Positions 15,054 through 24,800 of a DNA stretch of 64,000 bases are shown here, piece after piece. The notes beneath the pieces are model-generated. The model was not told where the DNA came from. It made no database searches and saw only the letters and a list, made by a program, of their open reading frames with translations. This DNA comes from Candidatus Eiseniibacteriota bacterium. Its GTDB lineage: Bacteria > Eisenbacteria > RBG-16-71-46 > CAIMUX01. The position numbers and the translations under genes are program-made. The stretch spans positions 32,681 to 96,680 of the forward strand of contig JADJQY010000016.1 of NCBI GenBank assembly GCA_016712505.1, read 5' to 3'. Position 1 is the stretch's first letter. Each line of letters begins with the position of its first letter.

Positions 15054-16361
15054 TCACTCCCGCGAGGGCGGCAGGAACCTCGCCTTGATTGCCCCCCAGG
15101 TCGACCGCAGAACCGCGGTCTGAGCGCAGCCAACCCCCAAGGCACCGATGATCCCGCACGGTGAGCCCTCGATCGCGCACGGACCGCCGGACCGAACGGT
15201 CAGGTCACCCTGCTCGACTCCGCAGAACTGGGGGTCTGCGACTCGGTTGGCGGTCGAGTCGAGATCTGCGGTGACCAGTGGTGGAAGTGGCCAGAAGACG
15301 TTGCAGGAGAGATTGACCCGCCCTCGCCCGCCAATCCCTGTTCGCCCGTACGCACACACGTTGTGCGAGACGGTGCCATTTCGCACTCTGCCGGCGTTAA
15401 CCTGCAGGCCCGTGCCTACGATAGTGTTGTTGTGCAGGGTTAAGTCCATGTTCACAGCGTCGATCTCCACTAACCCGCTCTCCCCACCCGATACACCTCC
15501 CCCCACCCACACCTCGCAATCGGACATCTCCACGCTCGCGTAGACTTCAGTAAGTAGGTCTGCCTCTATGAGCAAAGTGGTTCCGATCGATCCATCCAGA
15601 TCGCGAAGTGAGCATCGTCTGAGTACAGTGTGCTGACTACCGATAGCGATTCCTGCCAGCAGGCCCAGCGGCTTCGCATTCGTTGTGACACTGCATTCGC
15701 GCAGTGTCGTTGTCATCGCTCCGTTTATGACGATGAGTCCACGGGCCCCGATGTCTCCCGAGTCCCACTCGAATGTGCAGCCTGTCACCTCGATGTTTCT
15801 GCTCACGCTCGCGTACAAGTGACTACCCGTTGCGTCTGTACTATTGTTCTCGAATGTGCTTTGTTCGATGACCACTTGTCCGCAGTTGTACAGTCCGACG
15901 CCTCCACCGTATGCACCTCGCTGGCTCGGCCCGCCCCAAATGTGGTTCTCGACAAACTTGCAGCGCTGGATCTGCACCGTGGCGGTGGGAACGCCGCCGT
16001 CACCCCAATAGACAGCCCCTCCCCAAAGCGCCCCGTCAGTCCCGGTTGAACCCGCACCACCGGTGAGCGTGACGTCGGAGATTTCAAGGCGACCCGAGCC
16101 AAGGCGCCCGCCCTCGATGATTCCTCTTCCTTCCTCTGCGACCAGGATACACGTCTCCGCGCTGCCTTGGCCCCTGACCACCAAGTCCCGGCCGGCCGAG
16201 GCTTGATAGGAGAGGACATGGGTACCCGGGGGCACGAGAATCGAGTCGACGTCTGTGCCGTAACGGACCCGAAGCGGACGGTCCGAGGCTGCGCCGGCCG
16301 GGAGGACTCCGGACACCGCGATGACAACGGCCGTGAAGGCCGTCGCGACGCTACGCCTCAT
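15054..16361 (-). CDS. Secreted right-handed beta-helix protein
   Basis: A 435-residue exported protein: signal peptide VATAFTAVVIAVSGVLPAGA, then about twelve rungs of parallel beta-helix with the usual pattern of hydrophobic strands and Asn/Thr/Cys turns (IQRCKFVENHIWGG, VIEQSTFENNS, LRECSVTTNAK, LTLHNNTIVG, VSHNVCAYGR). This matches the pectate-lyase-like / 'right-handed parallel beta-helix repeat' group, whose members bind or cut polysaccharides; no catalytic residues could be assigned. The C-terminus lacks the FlgD-like sorting domain of the other exported proteins here and instead ends with a short STWGAIKARF tail. The gene is lower in GC than its neighbours, with many tgt/ttg codons. 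It is convergent with the TPR membrane protein gene. Confidence 0.75.
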   Translation of the reverse strand: MRRSVATAFTAVVIAVSGVLPAGAASDRPLRVRYGTDVDSILVPPGTHVLSYQASAGRDLVVRGQGSAETCILVAEEGRGIIEGGRLGSGRLEISDVTLTGGAGSTGTDGALWGGAVYWGDGGVPTATVQIQRCKFVENHIWGGPSQRGAYGGGVGLYNCGQVVIEQSTFENNSTDATGSHLYASVSRNIEVTGCTFEWDSGDIGARGLIVINGAMTTTLRECSVTTNAKPLGLLAGIAIGSQHTVLRRCSLRDLDGSIGTTLLIEADLLTEVYASVEMSDCEVWVGGGVSGGESGLVEIDAVNMDLTLHNNTIVGTGLQVNAGRVRNGTVSHNVCAYGRTGIGGRGRVNLSCNVFWPLPPLVTADLDSTANRVADPQFCGVEQGDLTVRSGGPCAIEGSPCGIIGALGVGCAQTAVLRSTWGAIKARFLPPSRE

Positions 16362-16688
16362 GTTCCTATCCCCACCTGTTGCTGCGCCCTCTCACTTCGG
16401 TTGAATCATACGTAGGCAACTGTGCACCAGCGCTGATCTCGTGCACAATCACGAAGCCCGAGCTGAGCAAAGGCCAGACCCCTTCGACACTGAATCGACG
16501 CGGGATCGGATGTTGGTGACCGGCTCGGTCAAGGGCGGGCGCAGACGTGGCTAGTTGGATTCGTGCGAAGGCATTTGGTTCTGCGGGGTGCCCACTGGAT
16601 CACGCGCGTCGGCGACCACGTGGGAGGACCAGCCACTGCGGGAGGCACTCACACGGGACCCGTGCCGGCCGGGAGCATCCGGTCGTGG
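16362..16688. other. Gene-free stretch of atypical composition
   Basis: No convincing gene, RNA or terminator was found. The sequence continues the lower-GC character of the beta-helix gene (catacgtaggcaactgtgca and similar). It should hold the promoter of the beta-helix gene, but no clear -35/-10 pair stands out. A small palindrome, cacgggacccgtg, lies near 16652. Confidence 0.4.
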
Positions 16689-16982
16689 TCAGCAGGGCTG
16701 ACGGAAGCTTGCTGATTTCGAAACCTGAGTGGGGGTCGAGGCCAGACGGTGGATGACCGCATCCGGTCCCGCCACGCGGGATTCCGGATTGGTCGCGCGG
16801 CGAACCAAGTCGGGCATCGGTGCCGTCGTCTCGGCACCTACCGAGCCGCCCCCGATCGATTCCTCGAGGATGGTCTGCGCGATCCCGCCGCCGAACGGCC
16901 AGAAGACCGAGATCAGGGCGAGGGCGACGAGAAAGAGCAGAAGCCCAAGGCTACGAAGACAGGTTTTCACGAACTCGGACAT
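16689..16982 (-). CDS. Small single-span membrane protein
   Basis: A 97-residue protein of unknown function starting MSEFVKTCLRSLGLLLFLVA. Residues about 10-30 form one membrane span (LGLLLFLVALALISVFWPFGG); the remaining 65 residues are polar, Ser/Pro/Ala rich and probably periplasmic and disordered. The start is chosen because an AGGAGC ribosome site lies about six bases upstream and the span begins directly after it; the open frame runs further upstream to 17261 without any coding character. It is divergent from the SWIM-SNF2 gene. Confidence 0.5.
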   Translation of the reverse strand: MSEFVKTCLRSLGLLLFLVALALISVFWPFGGGIAQTILEESIGGGSVGAETTAPMPDLVRRATNPESRVAGPDAVIHRLASTPTQVSKSASFRQPC

Positions 16983-17245
16983 CAACGCTCCTGATCCCAA
17001 CTGGATTGCCGCAGCGGGCCACGCCGACGGGGCGACCCTGAGACGGCTCCATGAAGTTTCGTGCCGTCGGGCCGCCATCCCACATACGGGGGCGGCTGGA
17101 GCGAGGTTACGAGCGATTTTCGACTTTTCGCCGCGGCCGCGCGGGGGACGATCTGCCGGAAAGAGGCCAGAGAGGTTCCCCAAAGGGGGCAGATTTGCTT
17201 CAATGGGCGAATCGTCCAAATCCTGAGCTCGCTTCACGAGGTGCC

Positions 17246-20200
17246 ATGGACCTGATCGCAACCTACTCCGCCATGTTCTCGCCGGAGATCCGACGCCGCG
17301 GGGAGCCGTACTTCCGCCGGGGGCGGGTCCATATCCTGGAGAGCGATCCTCACCTGATCCGCGCCACGGTGCAGGGGAACGAACTCTACGAGATCGAGCT
17401 GCGGCAGACGGAGAAGGGGCTCAACATCGTCTGCACCTGTCCGGCCTTCCGCGAGCGGCCGGGTCCCTGCAAGCATATCTGGGCGGTGATGCTCCACGCC
17501 CGGGCGGATGACCGCCCGACGCCGAACGCCGCGCCACGACCGGCCAAGCGCGAGCCACAGGCCCCGCGGGAAAACCTGCCGGAGTGGAAGCGGCGGATCA
17601 CCGGCCTCCGGCTGAGTCTCGAAGAGCAACGGGAGATCAAGGCCGACGCCTGGCCGCGCGGGCGCGAGATCCTCTACGCCGTCGATCTCCTCGAGTCCCG
17701 GCGAGGCAACGCGATCATCCTGCACATCCTGACCCGCGATCGGAAGCTGGCTGGAGGTTGGGGCGGCTCCGACCGGCCCGGATCGCCTACTCGACCCTGC
17801 CGGTGCTGGGGCACCACGAGGACGCGCGGCTTCTCGCGACCTTGGCCGGTTCGCTCACCCCGGAGCAGCTCTGGGTGATGAGCGGGCGAGCCACGAACAC
17901 CATCCCTTCCCGGTACGAAATGCGCGGGCTGGTCCCGCGGATGATCCTCCCGGCGATCTGCGCCACCGGACGGGCCTATCTGCTCGACAAGGTCCACCCG
18001 CCGGTCTTGCTCGCGCCGCTCGATTGGGTCGAAGGGGATCCGTGGCAGATGCAGCTTGCGCTCAAGCCGCGCGAGGAGGGGTACGTCTTCGAGGCGACCC
18101 TGCGGCGGGGCGAGGAGCTGCGTGCGCTCTCTCATCCCGAGTGCGTCCACTCGACCGGCGTGCTCTTCGAGGGGACGAGTGTCGCCGCGGTCGACATCCA
18201 GGAGGGCTACGCCTGGGTGCAGCAGTTTCGCACCCTCCCGGAGATGCAGATCAAGCGGGAGGAAGCGCTCGAGTTCCTGACCGAACTGCACCGCCTGCCG
18301 CACCTGCCGGAGATCGAGCTGCCGACCGACCTGACCCTCGAGGAGGTGCGACTGCGGCCGACCCCGCAGCTCCGGGTGCACGCCCCGGTCTCGGATCACC
18401 GGCGTGAGCCGCGCCTCCCGGTCGAGCTCACCTTCAGCTATGGAGGCGCGGTGATCGAGGACGGGGAGCACTCGCGCGCCGTCTGTCGGCCGGAAGAGCG
18501 ACGGGTGATCGTGCGTGATCTCGAGGTGGAGGAGGCGTCGCGCGCGCTGCTTCGCGATCTCGGGTTTCGTCCGGTACGGGAGGACGACTCACCGCCGGAG
18601 TGGGAGCTGCTCCCTTCGCGGCTCGGCGCCGCGGTCGAGGCATTGGTCGGGGCCGGCTGGAGGGTCGAGGCGGAGGGCCGGGTCTACCGCGCCGCCCACG
18701 ACTTCAAGATCGAGGTTCGCTCGAACGTCGACTGGTTCGATCTCCAGGGAAGCGTGCGCTTCGGCGAGACCACCGCCAAGCTCCCCGAACTGCTCGCCGC
18801 CCTGCGCCGGGGGGACAACGCCATTCCGCTGGGAGACGGAACGCTCGGGCTTCTCCCCACCGAGTGGCTTCGCCGTTACGGACTGCTCGCCGGGTTGGGC
18901 ACTGCGGAGGACGGGGTGGTCCGTTTCCGTCGCTCGCAGGTCGGCCTGCTCGACACGCTGCTGGCCGCCCAGCCGGAGGTGCGGGTCGATGAACTGTTCG
19001 AGCGAACCCGCGCCCAGCTCGCGCGCTTCGAAGGAATCCAGGCGGTCGATCCACCGGAAGGATTTCGCGGCTTGCTCCGCGGCTATCAGCGAGAAGGGTT
19101 GGGCTGGCTCCACTTCCTCCGCGAGTTCGGGTTCGGTGGCTGCCTGGCCGACGACATGGGGCTGGGGAAGACGGTCATGGTGCTGGCGCTGCTCGAAGCG
19201 CGCCGCCAGGATCGCCTCCGCGCCCATCCGCAAGGCGGGGAGCGCCCGGGGCCTTCGCTCGTCGTGGTGCCGAAGTCGCTGGTCTGGAACTGGCAGGCCG
19301 AGACGCAGCGCTTCACGCCGTTGATCCACCTCCACGATCACACCGGCACCCACCGCGGCGAGTTGAAAGGGGTACTGGACGAGGTCGACGTGGTGATCAC
19401 GACCTACGGCACCCTCCGTCGCGACGCGGTGATGTTCCGCAATATCGAGTTCGACTACGTCATCCTCGATGAAGCGCAAGCGATCAAGAATCCGGACACC
19501 GACTCGGCCAAGGCGGCCCGGCTCCTCAAGGCGAAGCACCGGCTGGTCCTCTCGGGCACGCCGATCGAGAATCATCTGGGCGAACTGTGGAGCCTCTTCG
19601 AGTTCCTGAACCCGGGGATGCTCGGCGCGGCCTCGCTCTTTCGTCCCGGGGGGGGCGGACTGCGCAATCCGGACGAGGAGACCCGTTCGGCCCTCTCCCG
19701 CGCGCTCCGACCTTACGTGCTCCGGCGGACCAAGGAGCAGGTGGTCTCCGACCTGCCGCCGAAGAGCGAGCAGACGATCTTCTGCGAGATGGAGACGAAG
19801 CAGCAGAAGCTGTACAACGATCTCCGCGACCACTATCGCTCCCTGCTGCGGAGCAAGATCGAGCGGGATGGACTCAACCGCTCCAAGATGCAGGTGCTCG
19901 AGGCGCTCCTCCGTCTGCGCCAGGCAGCGTGCCACCCCGGACTCCTCGACGACGAGAGGCGCGGCGACCCCAGTGCCAAGCTCGACCTTCTGCTGCCGCG
20001 GCTGATCGAGGTGATCGATGAGGGGCACAAGGCGATCGTCTTCTCGCAGTTCACCTCGCTGCTCTCGATCGTGCGCGACCGCCTCGACGCCGACCAGGTG
20101 AACTACGCCTATCTCGACGGGCGAACCCGCGATCGCGCGGGGAAGGTCGATCAGTTCCAGAACGATCCGGAGTGCCGGTTGTTCCTCGTCTCGCTGAAGG

Positions 20201-20478
20201 CCGGCGGCGTGGGACTCAACCTCACCGCGGCGGAGTATGTCTTCCTCCTCGATCCCTGGTGGAATCCGGCCGTCGAAGCCCAGGCCATCGACCGCGCGCA
20301 TCGGATCGGGCAGACCAAGCCGGTCTTCGCCTATCGCCTGATCGCCCGCGGAACGGTGGAGGAGAAGATCCTCGAGCTGCAGAGTTCGAAGCGCGCTCTG
20401 GCCGATGCGGTGATCAACGAGGACAACGCGGTCCTGCGCGACCTCGGGCGGGACGACCTCGAGCTCCTGCTCTCCTGA
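17246..20478 (+). pseudogene. SWIM zinc-finger SNF2/HepA-type helicase with one frameshift
   Basis: Two overlapping frames make one protein of about 1077 residues. The first (from ATG 17246) holds a SWIM finger, C63-x-C65 ... C75-x-H77 (CTCPAFRERPGPCKHIWAVM). Around 17760-17763, in a run of four G, it must pass to the next frame: adding one G gives WGRLRPARIAYSTLPVL, which joins smoothly. The rest has the SNF2 N-domain region (about 190-550) and the ATPase: CLADDMGLGKTVM (Walker A), VILDEAQAIKN (DEAQ box), LVLSGTPIEN, IVFSQFTSLL, and LKAGGVGLNLT with AHRIGQTKPVF in the C-terminal lobe. Members translocate on DNA or remodel protein-DNA complexes such as stalled RNA polymerase. All ATPase motifs are intact, so a sequencing error is a real alternative to gene decay. 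A palindromic hairpin follows the stop. Confidence 0.85.
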
Positions 20479-20480
20479 CC

Positions 20481-20508
20481 CGACGCACCCGGCGCGCCGG
20501 GTGCGTCG
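20481..20508 (+). terminator. Perfect 28-base palindrome after the SNF2 gene
   Basis: cgacgcacccggcg is followed at once by its exact complement, three bases after the SNF2 stop. The hairpin is very stable but no T-run follows, so it is a terminator or message-end stabiliser without a classical tail. Confidence 0.55.
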
Positions 20509-20539
20509 AACGTGGGCCGCGGGCTGAGGCCGCAGCGAC

Positions 20540-20581
20540 AAAAAACACCGGGACCGACCCCACCTAAGGTCGGTCCCGGTG
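20540..20581 (-). terminator. Intrinsic terminator (minus strand)
   Basis: A perfect 14-bp stem (20546-20559 with 20568-20581) with an 8-base loop; on the minus strand it is followed by six T (20545-20540). This is a textbook Rho-independent terminator, placed about 300 bases downstream of the outer-membrane gene at 20878-21594. Confidence 0.85.
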
Positions 20582-20851
20582 CCCTTCACTCGCCCGGAGC
20601 GCCGGGCGTTGGTCCACGGGTTCGCACGTTCCCCAGCCTTCGAGCCCCGCTCGAGGGTCGCGGCCAGGGCCGCGCGTCGCGTTACGGTGGATGTGCTCCT
20701 GACGTGGTCATCTCGATCGCTCCTTTCCCGGAGATGGGGGGCGTCCGCCCGCGCGGCGCGCCCGGACCCCATTTCGGACCGAATCACGAACGGTTTGTCT
20801 GCACTTTGGGGAAGAACCGGCCGCCCGGGGTGGGCAGCCGCACAGGATCAT

Positions 20852-20881
20852 TCGATACAGGGTCACTCGATACAGGGTCAC
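20852..20881. repeat. Two perfect tandem copies of a 15-bp unit
   Basis: tcgatacagggtcac occurs at 20852-20866 and 20867-20881, followed by a partial copy (tcattcac). The second copy includes the stop codon of the minus-strand outer-membrane gene, so the repeat grew at the end of the coding frame. Confidence 0.85.
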
Positions 20882-21594
20882 TCATTCACGAAGCGGACGC
20901 CGAATCCGCCCCACCAGCCATGGTGGTCGGGGTTTTGCTCCGCGCTCCCGTAGCTATAGCCGAAGGTCGGCGAGAGACTCATCGATCCCCAAGCAAGCGA
21001 CGCCGACATGGCCATGGACGCATCTTGGAATCCGAACTCTTGTCCGAGGTCACCAATCGCCACCGAAGGCGCGAGCGAGAAGGAGAGCGAGCCCGATTGG
21101 TTGAGCCCGACCTCCGGACCGCAGCACACCTGCAGGTAGTGCGCATCGAGCAGGTCGATGTCGTAGTAGTAGTCGATCTGAGGCGCGAGCCAACTCTGAT
21201 GCGCGCAGGAAAGACCCAACTCATGCGAGGTCTCTGCCCCGGAGGGCGCCCCGGTGAAGTGGTAGCGCGTCAGCCCGCACGACAGATCGAACTTCTGGGA
21301 ACCAACCGGCACCTCGAGGCCGGACGTGGCGGTGACATCCAGCTCATCGACCTCGCCGAAGACCTCGCGGTCCTGGGCGACGAACGATCCCCAGAGGTCC
21401 ACCGTCACCGGTGCATTGGTCAACGAGAGGGTCGCGGTCGGTTGCACCGCCGCGCGATCCGCCACGATGGCGCCCCGCGCGACGTACTGCGAGTTCAGAT
21501 CGAACCCCACCTCCTCGAGGTGGAGGATGGTCCCGGCCTGAACCGGAGCGGTCACGGTCGCCAGCAGCATCACGGTCGTCAGTCGCTTCATCAT
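20878..21594 (-). CDS. Outer-membrane beta-barrel protein (TorF/porin-like), copy 2
   Basis: A 238-residue exported protein: signal peptide LTTVMLLATVTAPVQA, then alternating amphipathic strands ending in a short final strand GGFGVRFVNE. The pattern (YVARGAIVADRAAVQPTATLSL, VDLWGSFVAQDR) resembles TorF-type putative porins, in which a 'Y-V/F-x-R-G' opening strand is typical. It is a paralogue of the protein at 22093-22806: both share AAVQPTATxxxxxxP, LWGSFV and GLQDA/GFQDA segments. Three Cys residues (SCGLTRY, LSCAHQ, CCGPE) are not shared with the paralogue. Two ATGs in a row (21594 and 21591) follow a GAGGGGAG ribosome site; the second has the better spacing. Function, beyond an outer-membrane channel or receptor, is not predictable. 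Confidence 0.65.
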   Translation of the reverse strand: MMKRLTTVMLLATVTAPVQAGTILHLEEVGFDLNSQYVARGAIVADRAAVQPTATLSLTNAPVTVDLWGSFVAQDREVFGEVDELDVTATSGLEVPVGSQKFDLSCGLTRYHFTGAPSGAETSHELGLSCAHQSWLAPQIDYYYDIDLLDAHYLQVCCGPEVGLNQSGSLSFSLAPSVAIGDLGQEFGFQDASMAMSASLAWGSMSLSPTFGYSYGSAEQNPDHHGWWGGFGVRFVNE

Positions 21595-22092
21595 CGACTC
21601 CCCTCGTTACTCCGGCGGGGCCGTCCAGCCGGGCCCGCCGCTCGGATCGCGTACGAGAGAGGTGTCGAAAGTTGCGAGCCAAGTCCGGTTCGAGGCGTCC
21701 GGCCGCGGGGGCCGGATCAGGGGAAGATCGCAGGGCGCGATCTGCAAACGAGTTTCACCCCCGTGCCAGATCGAAGGTCGGGCGATGCGCAAGTTTTCAC
21801 GAACCGGACTCTGCGGACTGCGCGTCCGGCGCGCGCGCGGAAACGGATTCTGCAACGCGGCGGCAACCGACCGGGAGGAGCGCGATGCCGCGCGCGGTCT
21901 GCGAATCTTCGGGCGAGAGGCACCTCCCCCGGACCTCGTCACCCCGGGCGCACGCCGAGGCCCCCGGATCGGAGGCGAACTGGGGGAGATTGCCCGCGAA
22001 TCGGGCCAGGATCGTCGATTTCCGAGAAAGCATTCGGCCGCCGCGGTTGGCGCGCGGCGGCCGACGGTGCGGACGAGTGATCGACAGGCTAC
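21595..22092. other. Gene-free stretch between the two outer-membrane paralogues
   Basis: About 500 bases without a convincing gene. Short open frames here have no ribosome site and an Arg/Pro/Ser composition typical of antisense high-GC reading. A strong hairpin close to 22034-22064 ends the upstream gene, so copy 2 should have its own promoter here, though none is obvious. Confidence 0.45.
22034..22064 (-). terminator. Hairpin terminator after outer-membrane copy 1
   Basis: A 12-bp perfect stem (22034-22045 with 22053-22064, centred on cggccgccgcg) with a 7-base loop, beginning 29 bases after the stop of the 22093 gene on the minus strand. The tail reads atgctttctc, only partly T-rich. Confidence 0.6.
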
Positions 22093-22806
22093 TCAGGGCG
22101 CGACGAAGCGGACGCCGACTCCACCCCAGATCCCCTGCTCATCCGGGTTCACGGTGTCGGGGGCGTAGCTGTAGCCCAGTGTCGGCCGGAGGAGAACGCC
22201 GGACCACTCGAAGGCGGTCGAGGCGGCCAGCGTCGCATCCTGGAGACCGAAGCTGGTGTCGGCATCGCCCAGGCCGATCGAAGGGGCCAGGGTCACGGCC
22301 AGAGATTCGCTCAGGCGGAACGCCGGCGCGACCCCGATCGAGACATAGGCCGCGTCGAACAGTCCGAAGTCATAGAAGCCGCGAACCGACGGGGCGAGCG
22401 GATGAACCATGGTGGCGGAGGCGAACACCTCCTCCGAACGCCGATACCCATCCTCGGCACCGGGGAAAGTGTAGAGCGTACCCCCGCCGGAGAGGGCCCA
22501 GGACTGATGTCCGATCGCCACCTCGCGGTTCAGGCTGAGGGTGGCGTCGACCTCGTCGACCGCGGAGAAGTCGCTCCGCTCCTGGACCACGAACGATCCC
22601 CAGAGGTTCAGGGCGAACGGCGTATCCGATACCGCGATGGTGGCCGTAGGCTGCACCGCTGCCTTGTCCGCCACCTCATAGCCGCGCCAGACATAGGCGG
22701 AGAAGACATCCATTCCCGCCTCGGTCAGGGCCAGACTCCCCTCGGCCCGGGCGCTGCCCGCGGCGAGGATCGTGAGCGGCAGTGCCAGCCACATCGTCAT
22801 CTTCAT
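22093..22806 (-). CDS. Outer-membrane beta-barrel protein (TorF/porin-like), copy 1
   Basis: A 237-residue exported protein with signal peptide TMWLALPLTILAAGSARA and a barrel-like remainder: AYVWRGYEVADKAAVQ as the opening strand, FALNLWGSFVVQERSDF, FYDFGLFDAAYVSIGVAP and the last strand GVGVRFVAP. The opening strand and the 'LNLWGS' turn are those of TorF-type putative porins. Paralogous to the gene at 20878-21594, in the same orientation, so a tandem duplication followed by divergence is likely. Start chosen at the ATG ending at 22806, which has a GGAGG ribosome site eight bases upstream. The open frame reaches 22986 but has no coding character there. Divergent from the PAS kinase gene. 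Confidence 0.7.
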   Translation of the reverse strand: MKMTMWLALPLTILAAGSARAEGSLALTEAGMDVFSAYVWRGYEVADKAAVQPTATIAVSDTPFALNLWGSFVVQERSDFSAVDEVDATLSLNREVAIGHQSWALSGGGTLYTFPGAEDGYRRSEEVFASATMVHPLAPSVRGFYDFGLFDAAYVSIGVAPAFRLSESLAVTLAPSIGLGDADTSFGLQDATLAASTAFEWSGVLLRPTLGYSYAPDTVNPDEQGIWGGVGVRFVAP

Positions 22807-23018
22807 GTTCGATTCCTCCTTTTCGTCCGGGACGGTCGCGCGGGATGCCCACCCGACCCGAGAAGAGATCGGGCGCCGTGGAGAACCTCCCCAGTTCCTC
22901 GTTGCGAGATCTCTCCCCGCCGGACGCGGCAAAATTTGCCGACCGTGCTGGAGGAAGGTGGGCACAACCGGTTCACACCCGATCAAGATGCGTCGGACGA
23001 CAACCGATTCCTGGAGAT

Positions 23019-24797
23019 ATGCCGCTTCGCTACCTCACCAGGGGGCGCATCTCCGCGAACGCCCCACTCTCCAGCCCCCGCGCGCTTGGTGGGCTGGCTC
23101 TGGTCGTGTTCGCGCTCGAACTCGGGGTGATGGCGATCATCGCGGCGGTCCAGAATCGATCGATCAATCTGCTCGATCTCTCCGACGCGATCGTCCTCAG
23201 CCTGACGACGACGATGCTGTTCCATCTGCTCCTGCTCCGCCCGCTGGATCGCGAACTCGCGGAGCGACTGCAGGCCCTGCAGCAGGCCGAGGAGGCAAGT
23301 CAGCACGCCTCGACCGAGCTGCGGCAGTACCGAGACACCCTCGATGAGCACGCGATCGTCGCGGTCACCGATGCGCGCGGGCGGATCATCGAGGTCAACG
23401 ATCAGTTCTGCGTGATCTCCCAGTACAGTGAGCAGGAGCTGCTGGGTCAAGATCACCGGATCGTCAACTCGGGCTATCACGGGGCGGAGTTCTTCCGCGA
23501 TCTCTGGGATACGATCCGCTCCGGAAAGACCTGGCACGGCGACATCCGAAATCGACGCAAGGATGGCAGCTACTACTGGCTCTCGACCACCATCACGCCG
23601 TTTCGAAACGGGGACGGAAAGATCGATCGCTACGTGGCGGTTCGCACCGATATCTCCGCCCTCAAGGAGACCGAAGCGCGGCTCCTGCGGATGACCGAGC
23701 TGCTTCGGGGGGCAGGCAAGATCGCCAAGGTTGGAGGTTGGGAGTTCGACGTTCTGACCAACGAGCTGACCTGGTCCGAGGAAACCTGCCGCATTCACGA
23801 GGTCTCACCGGGCTGGAAGCCGGACATCTCGAAGGCGATCGAATTCTACGCTCCGGAGTCGCGGCCCATCATCACCGCCGCGGTGGAGCACGGCATGAAG
23901 TACGGCACCCCGTGGGATCTCGAGCTCGAACTGATCACCGCGCTCGGGAATCGGGTCTGGGTGCGCGCCCAGGGAGCCTCGGAGATGGTGAACGGCCGCT
24001 GCGTGCGACTCTTCGGCGCGTTTCGCGACATAACGGACGAGAAGCGAGCCAAGGAAGCGCTGCGCGCCGCGACCGAGTCGGCCGAGGCGGCCAACCGGGC
24101 GAAGAGCGAGCTGCTGGCGACCATGAGCCACGAGATCCGTACACCACTCGGCGGGGTCATCGGCTGCCTCCAGGTGCTGCTCGAGGCAGAGCTGAACGAG
24201 GACGAGGCGGAGACGGGACGGATGGCGCTCCAATCCGCCCGGGCGCTCCTGGACCTGCTCAACGACGTCCTCGACATGTCGAAGATCGAGGCCGGGGGCC
24301 TGGAACTCGAGCAGTGCGCCTTCGAACTCGCCCCGATCGTGCGCGAGGTGATAGCCCTGGCGACGAACGCCGTCGGGCCGAAGCCGCTTCGACTCTCGGC
24401 CGAGATCTCCGAGGCAACCCCGAGTGTCCTGGGAGATCCGACCCGGGTCCGGCAGGTGCTCTGGAACCTGGTCGGGAACGCGCTCAAGTTCACCCCCCAA
24501 GGATCGATCCAGGTCCGGCTCACCGCGGTTGACGCCGTGCTGCGGGTCTCGGTGACCGACACCGGAATCGGCATCCGTCCGGAGGCGATGGGACGGCTGT
24601 TCCAGCGCTACACCCAGGCGGAGGCCTCGACCTCCCGACAGTTCGGCGGCACCGGGCTGGGGCTCGCCATCTCGAAGAATCTGATCGAGCGCATGCACGG
24701 GCAGATCGGAGCTTCGAGTGAACCTGGCGTGGGCAGCACCTTCTGGTTCACGCTCCCAATCGCCGATCAGCAGCTCTCCGGCGAGCGCGCGGCCTGA
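23019..24797 (+). CDS. Membrane histidine kinase with two PAS domains
   Basis: A 592-residue kinase. Two membrane spans at about 21-44 and 52-74 enclose a very short loop. A coiled linker leads to PAS1 (about 105-215; VTDARGRIIEVNDQFCVISQYS, with the PAC piece RRKDGSYYWLSTTITPFRNG split here), PAS2 with a PAS_3-type core (about 225-345; GKIAKVGGWEFDV, WVRAQGASEM), HisKA ELLATMSHEIRTPLGG (His371), and HATPase_c with NLVGNALKFT, DTGIGI and GGTGLGLAIS. No receiver domain, so it must work through a separate regulator that is not adjacent. The ATG at 23019 gives the first span a normal N-terminus; GGAG lies only two bases before it, so the start is not certain. Divergent from the outer-membrane gene copy 1. 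Confidence 0.85.
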   Translation: MPLRYLTRGRISANAPLSSPRALGGLALVVFALELGVMAIIAAVQNRSINLLDLSDAIVLSLTTTMLFHLLLLRPLDRELAERLQALQQAEEASQHASTELRQYRDTLDEHAIVAVTDARGRIIEVNDQFCVISQYSEQELLGQDHRIVNSGYHGAEFFRDLWDTIRSGKTWHGDIRNRRKDGSYYWLSTTITPFRNGDGKIDRYVAVRTDISALKETEARLLRMTELLRGAGKIAKVGGWEFDVLTNELTWSEETCRIHEVSPGWKPDISKAIEFYAPESRPIITAAVEHGMKYGTPWDLELELITALGNRVWVRAQGASEMVNGRCVRLFGAFRDITDEKRAKEALRAATESAEAANRAKSELLATMSHEIRTPLGGVIGCLQVLLEAELNEDEAETGRMALQSARALLDLLNDVLDMSKIEAGGLELEQCAFELAPIVREVIALATNAVGPKPLRLSAEISEATPSVLGDPTRVRQVLWNLVGNALKFTPQGSIQVRLTAVDAVLRVSVTDTGIGIRPEAMGRLFQRYTQAEASTSRQFGGTGLGLAISKNLIERMHGQIGASSEPGVGSTFWFTLPIADQQLSGERAA

Positions 24798-24800
24798 TCG

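Larger units (their letters stand above)
20479..20877. other. Gene-free stretch holding two hairpins and a short tandem repeat
   Basis: Between the SNF2 stop and the outer-membrane gene stop there is no gene. It carries the 28-base palindrome at 20481, the minus-strand terminator at 20540, and a 15-bp tandem repeat touching the stop of the outer-membrane gene. If the terminator serves that gene, the message has a 3' untranslated region of about 300 bases. Confidence 0.5.

Noticed and set aside
16729..17226. A 165-codon plus-strand frame upstream of the SNF2 gene
   Set aside because: It overlaps the better-supported small membrane gene (ribosome site and span) and has a random, Arg/Pro/Ala-rich composition.
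18589..20787. A 732-codon minus-strand frame across the SNF2 helicase
   Set aside because: Antisense shadow; the plus strand shows all SNF2 motifs.
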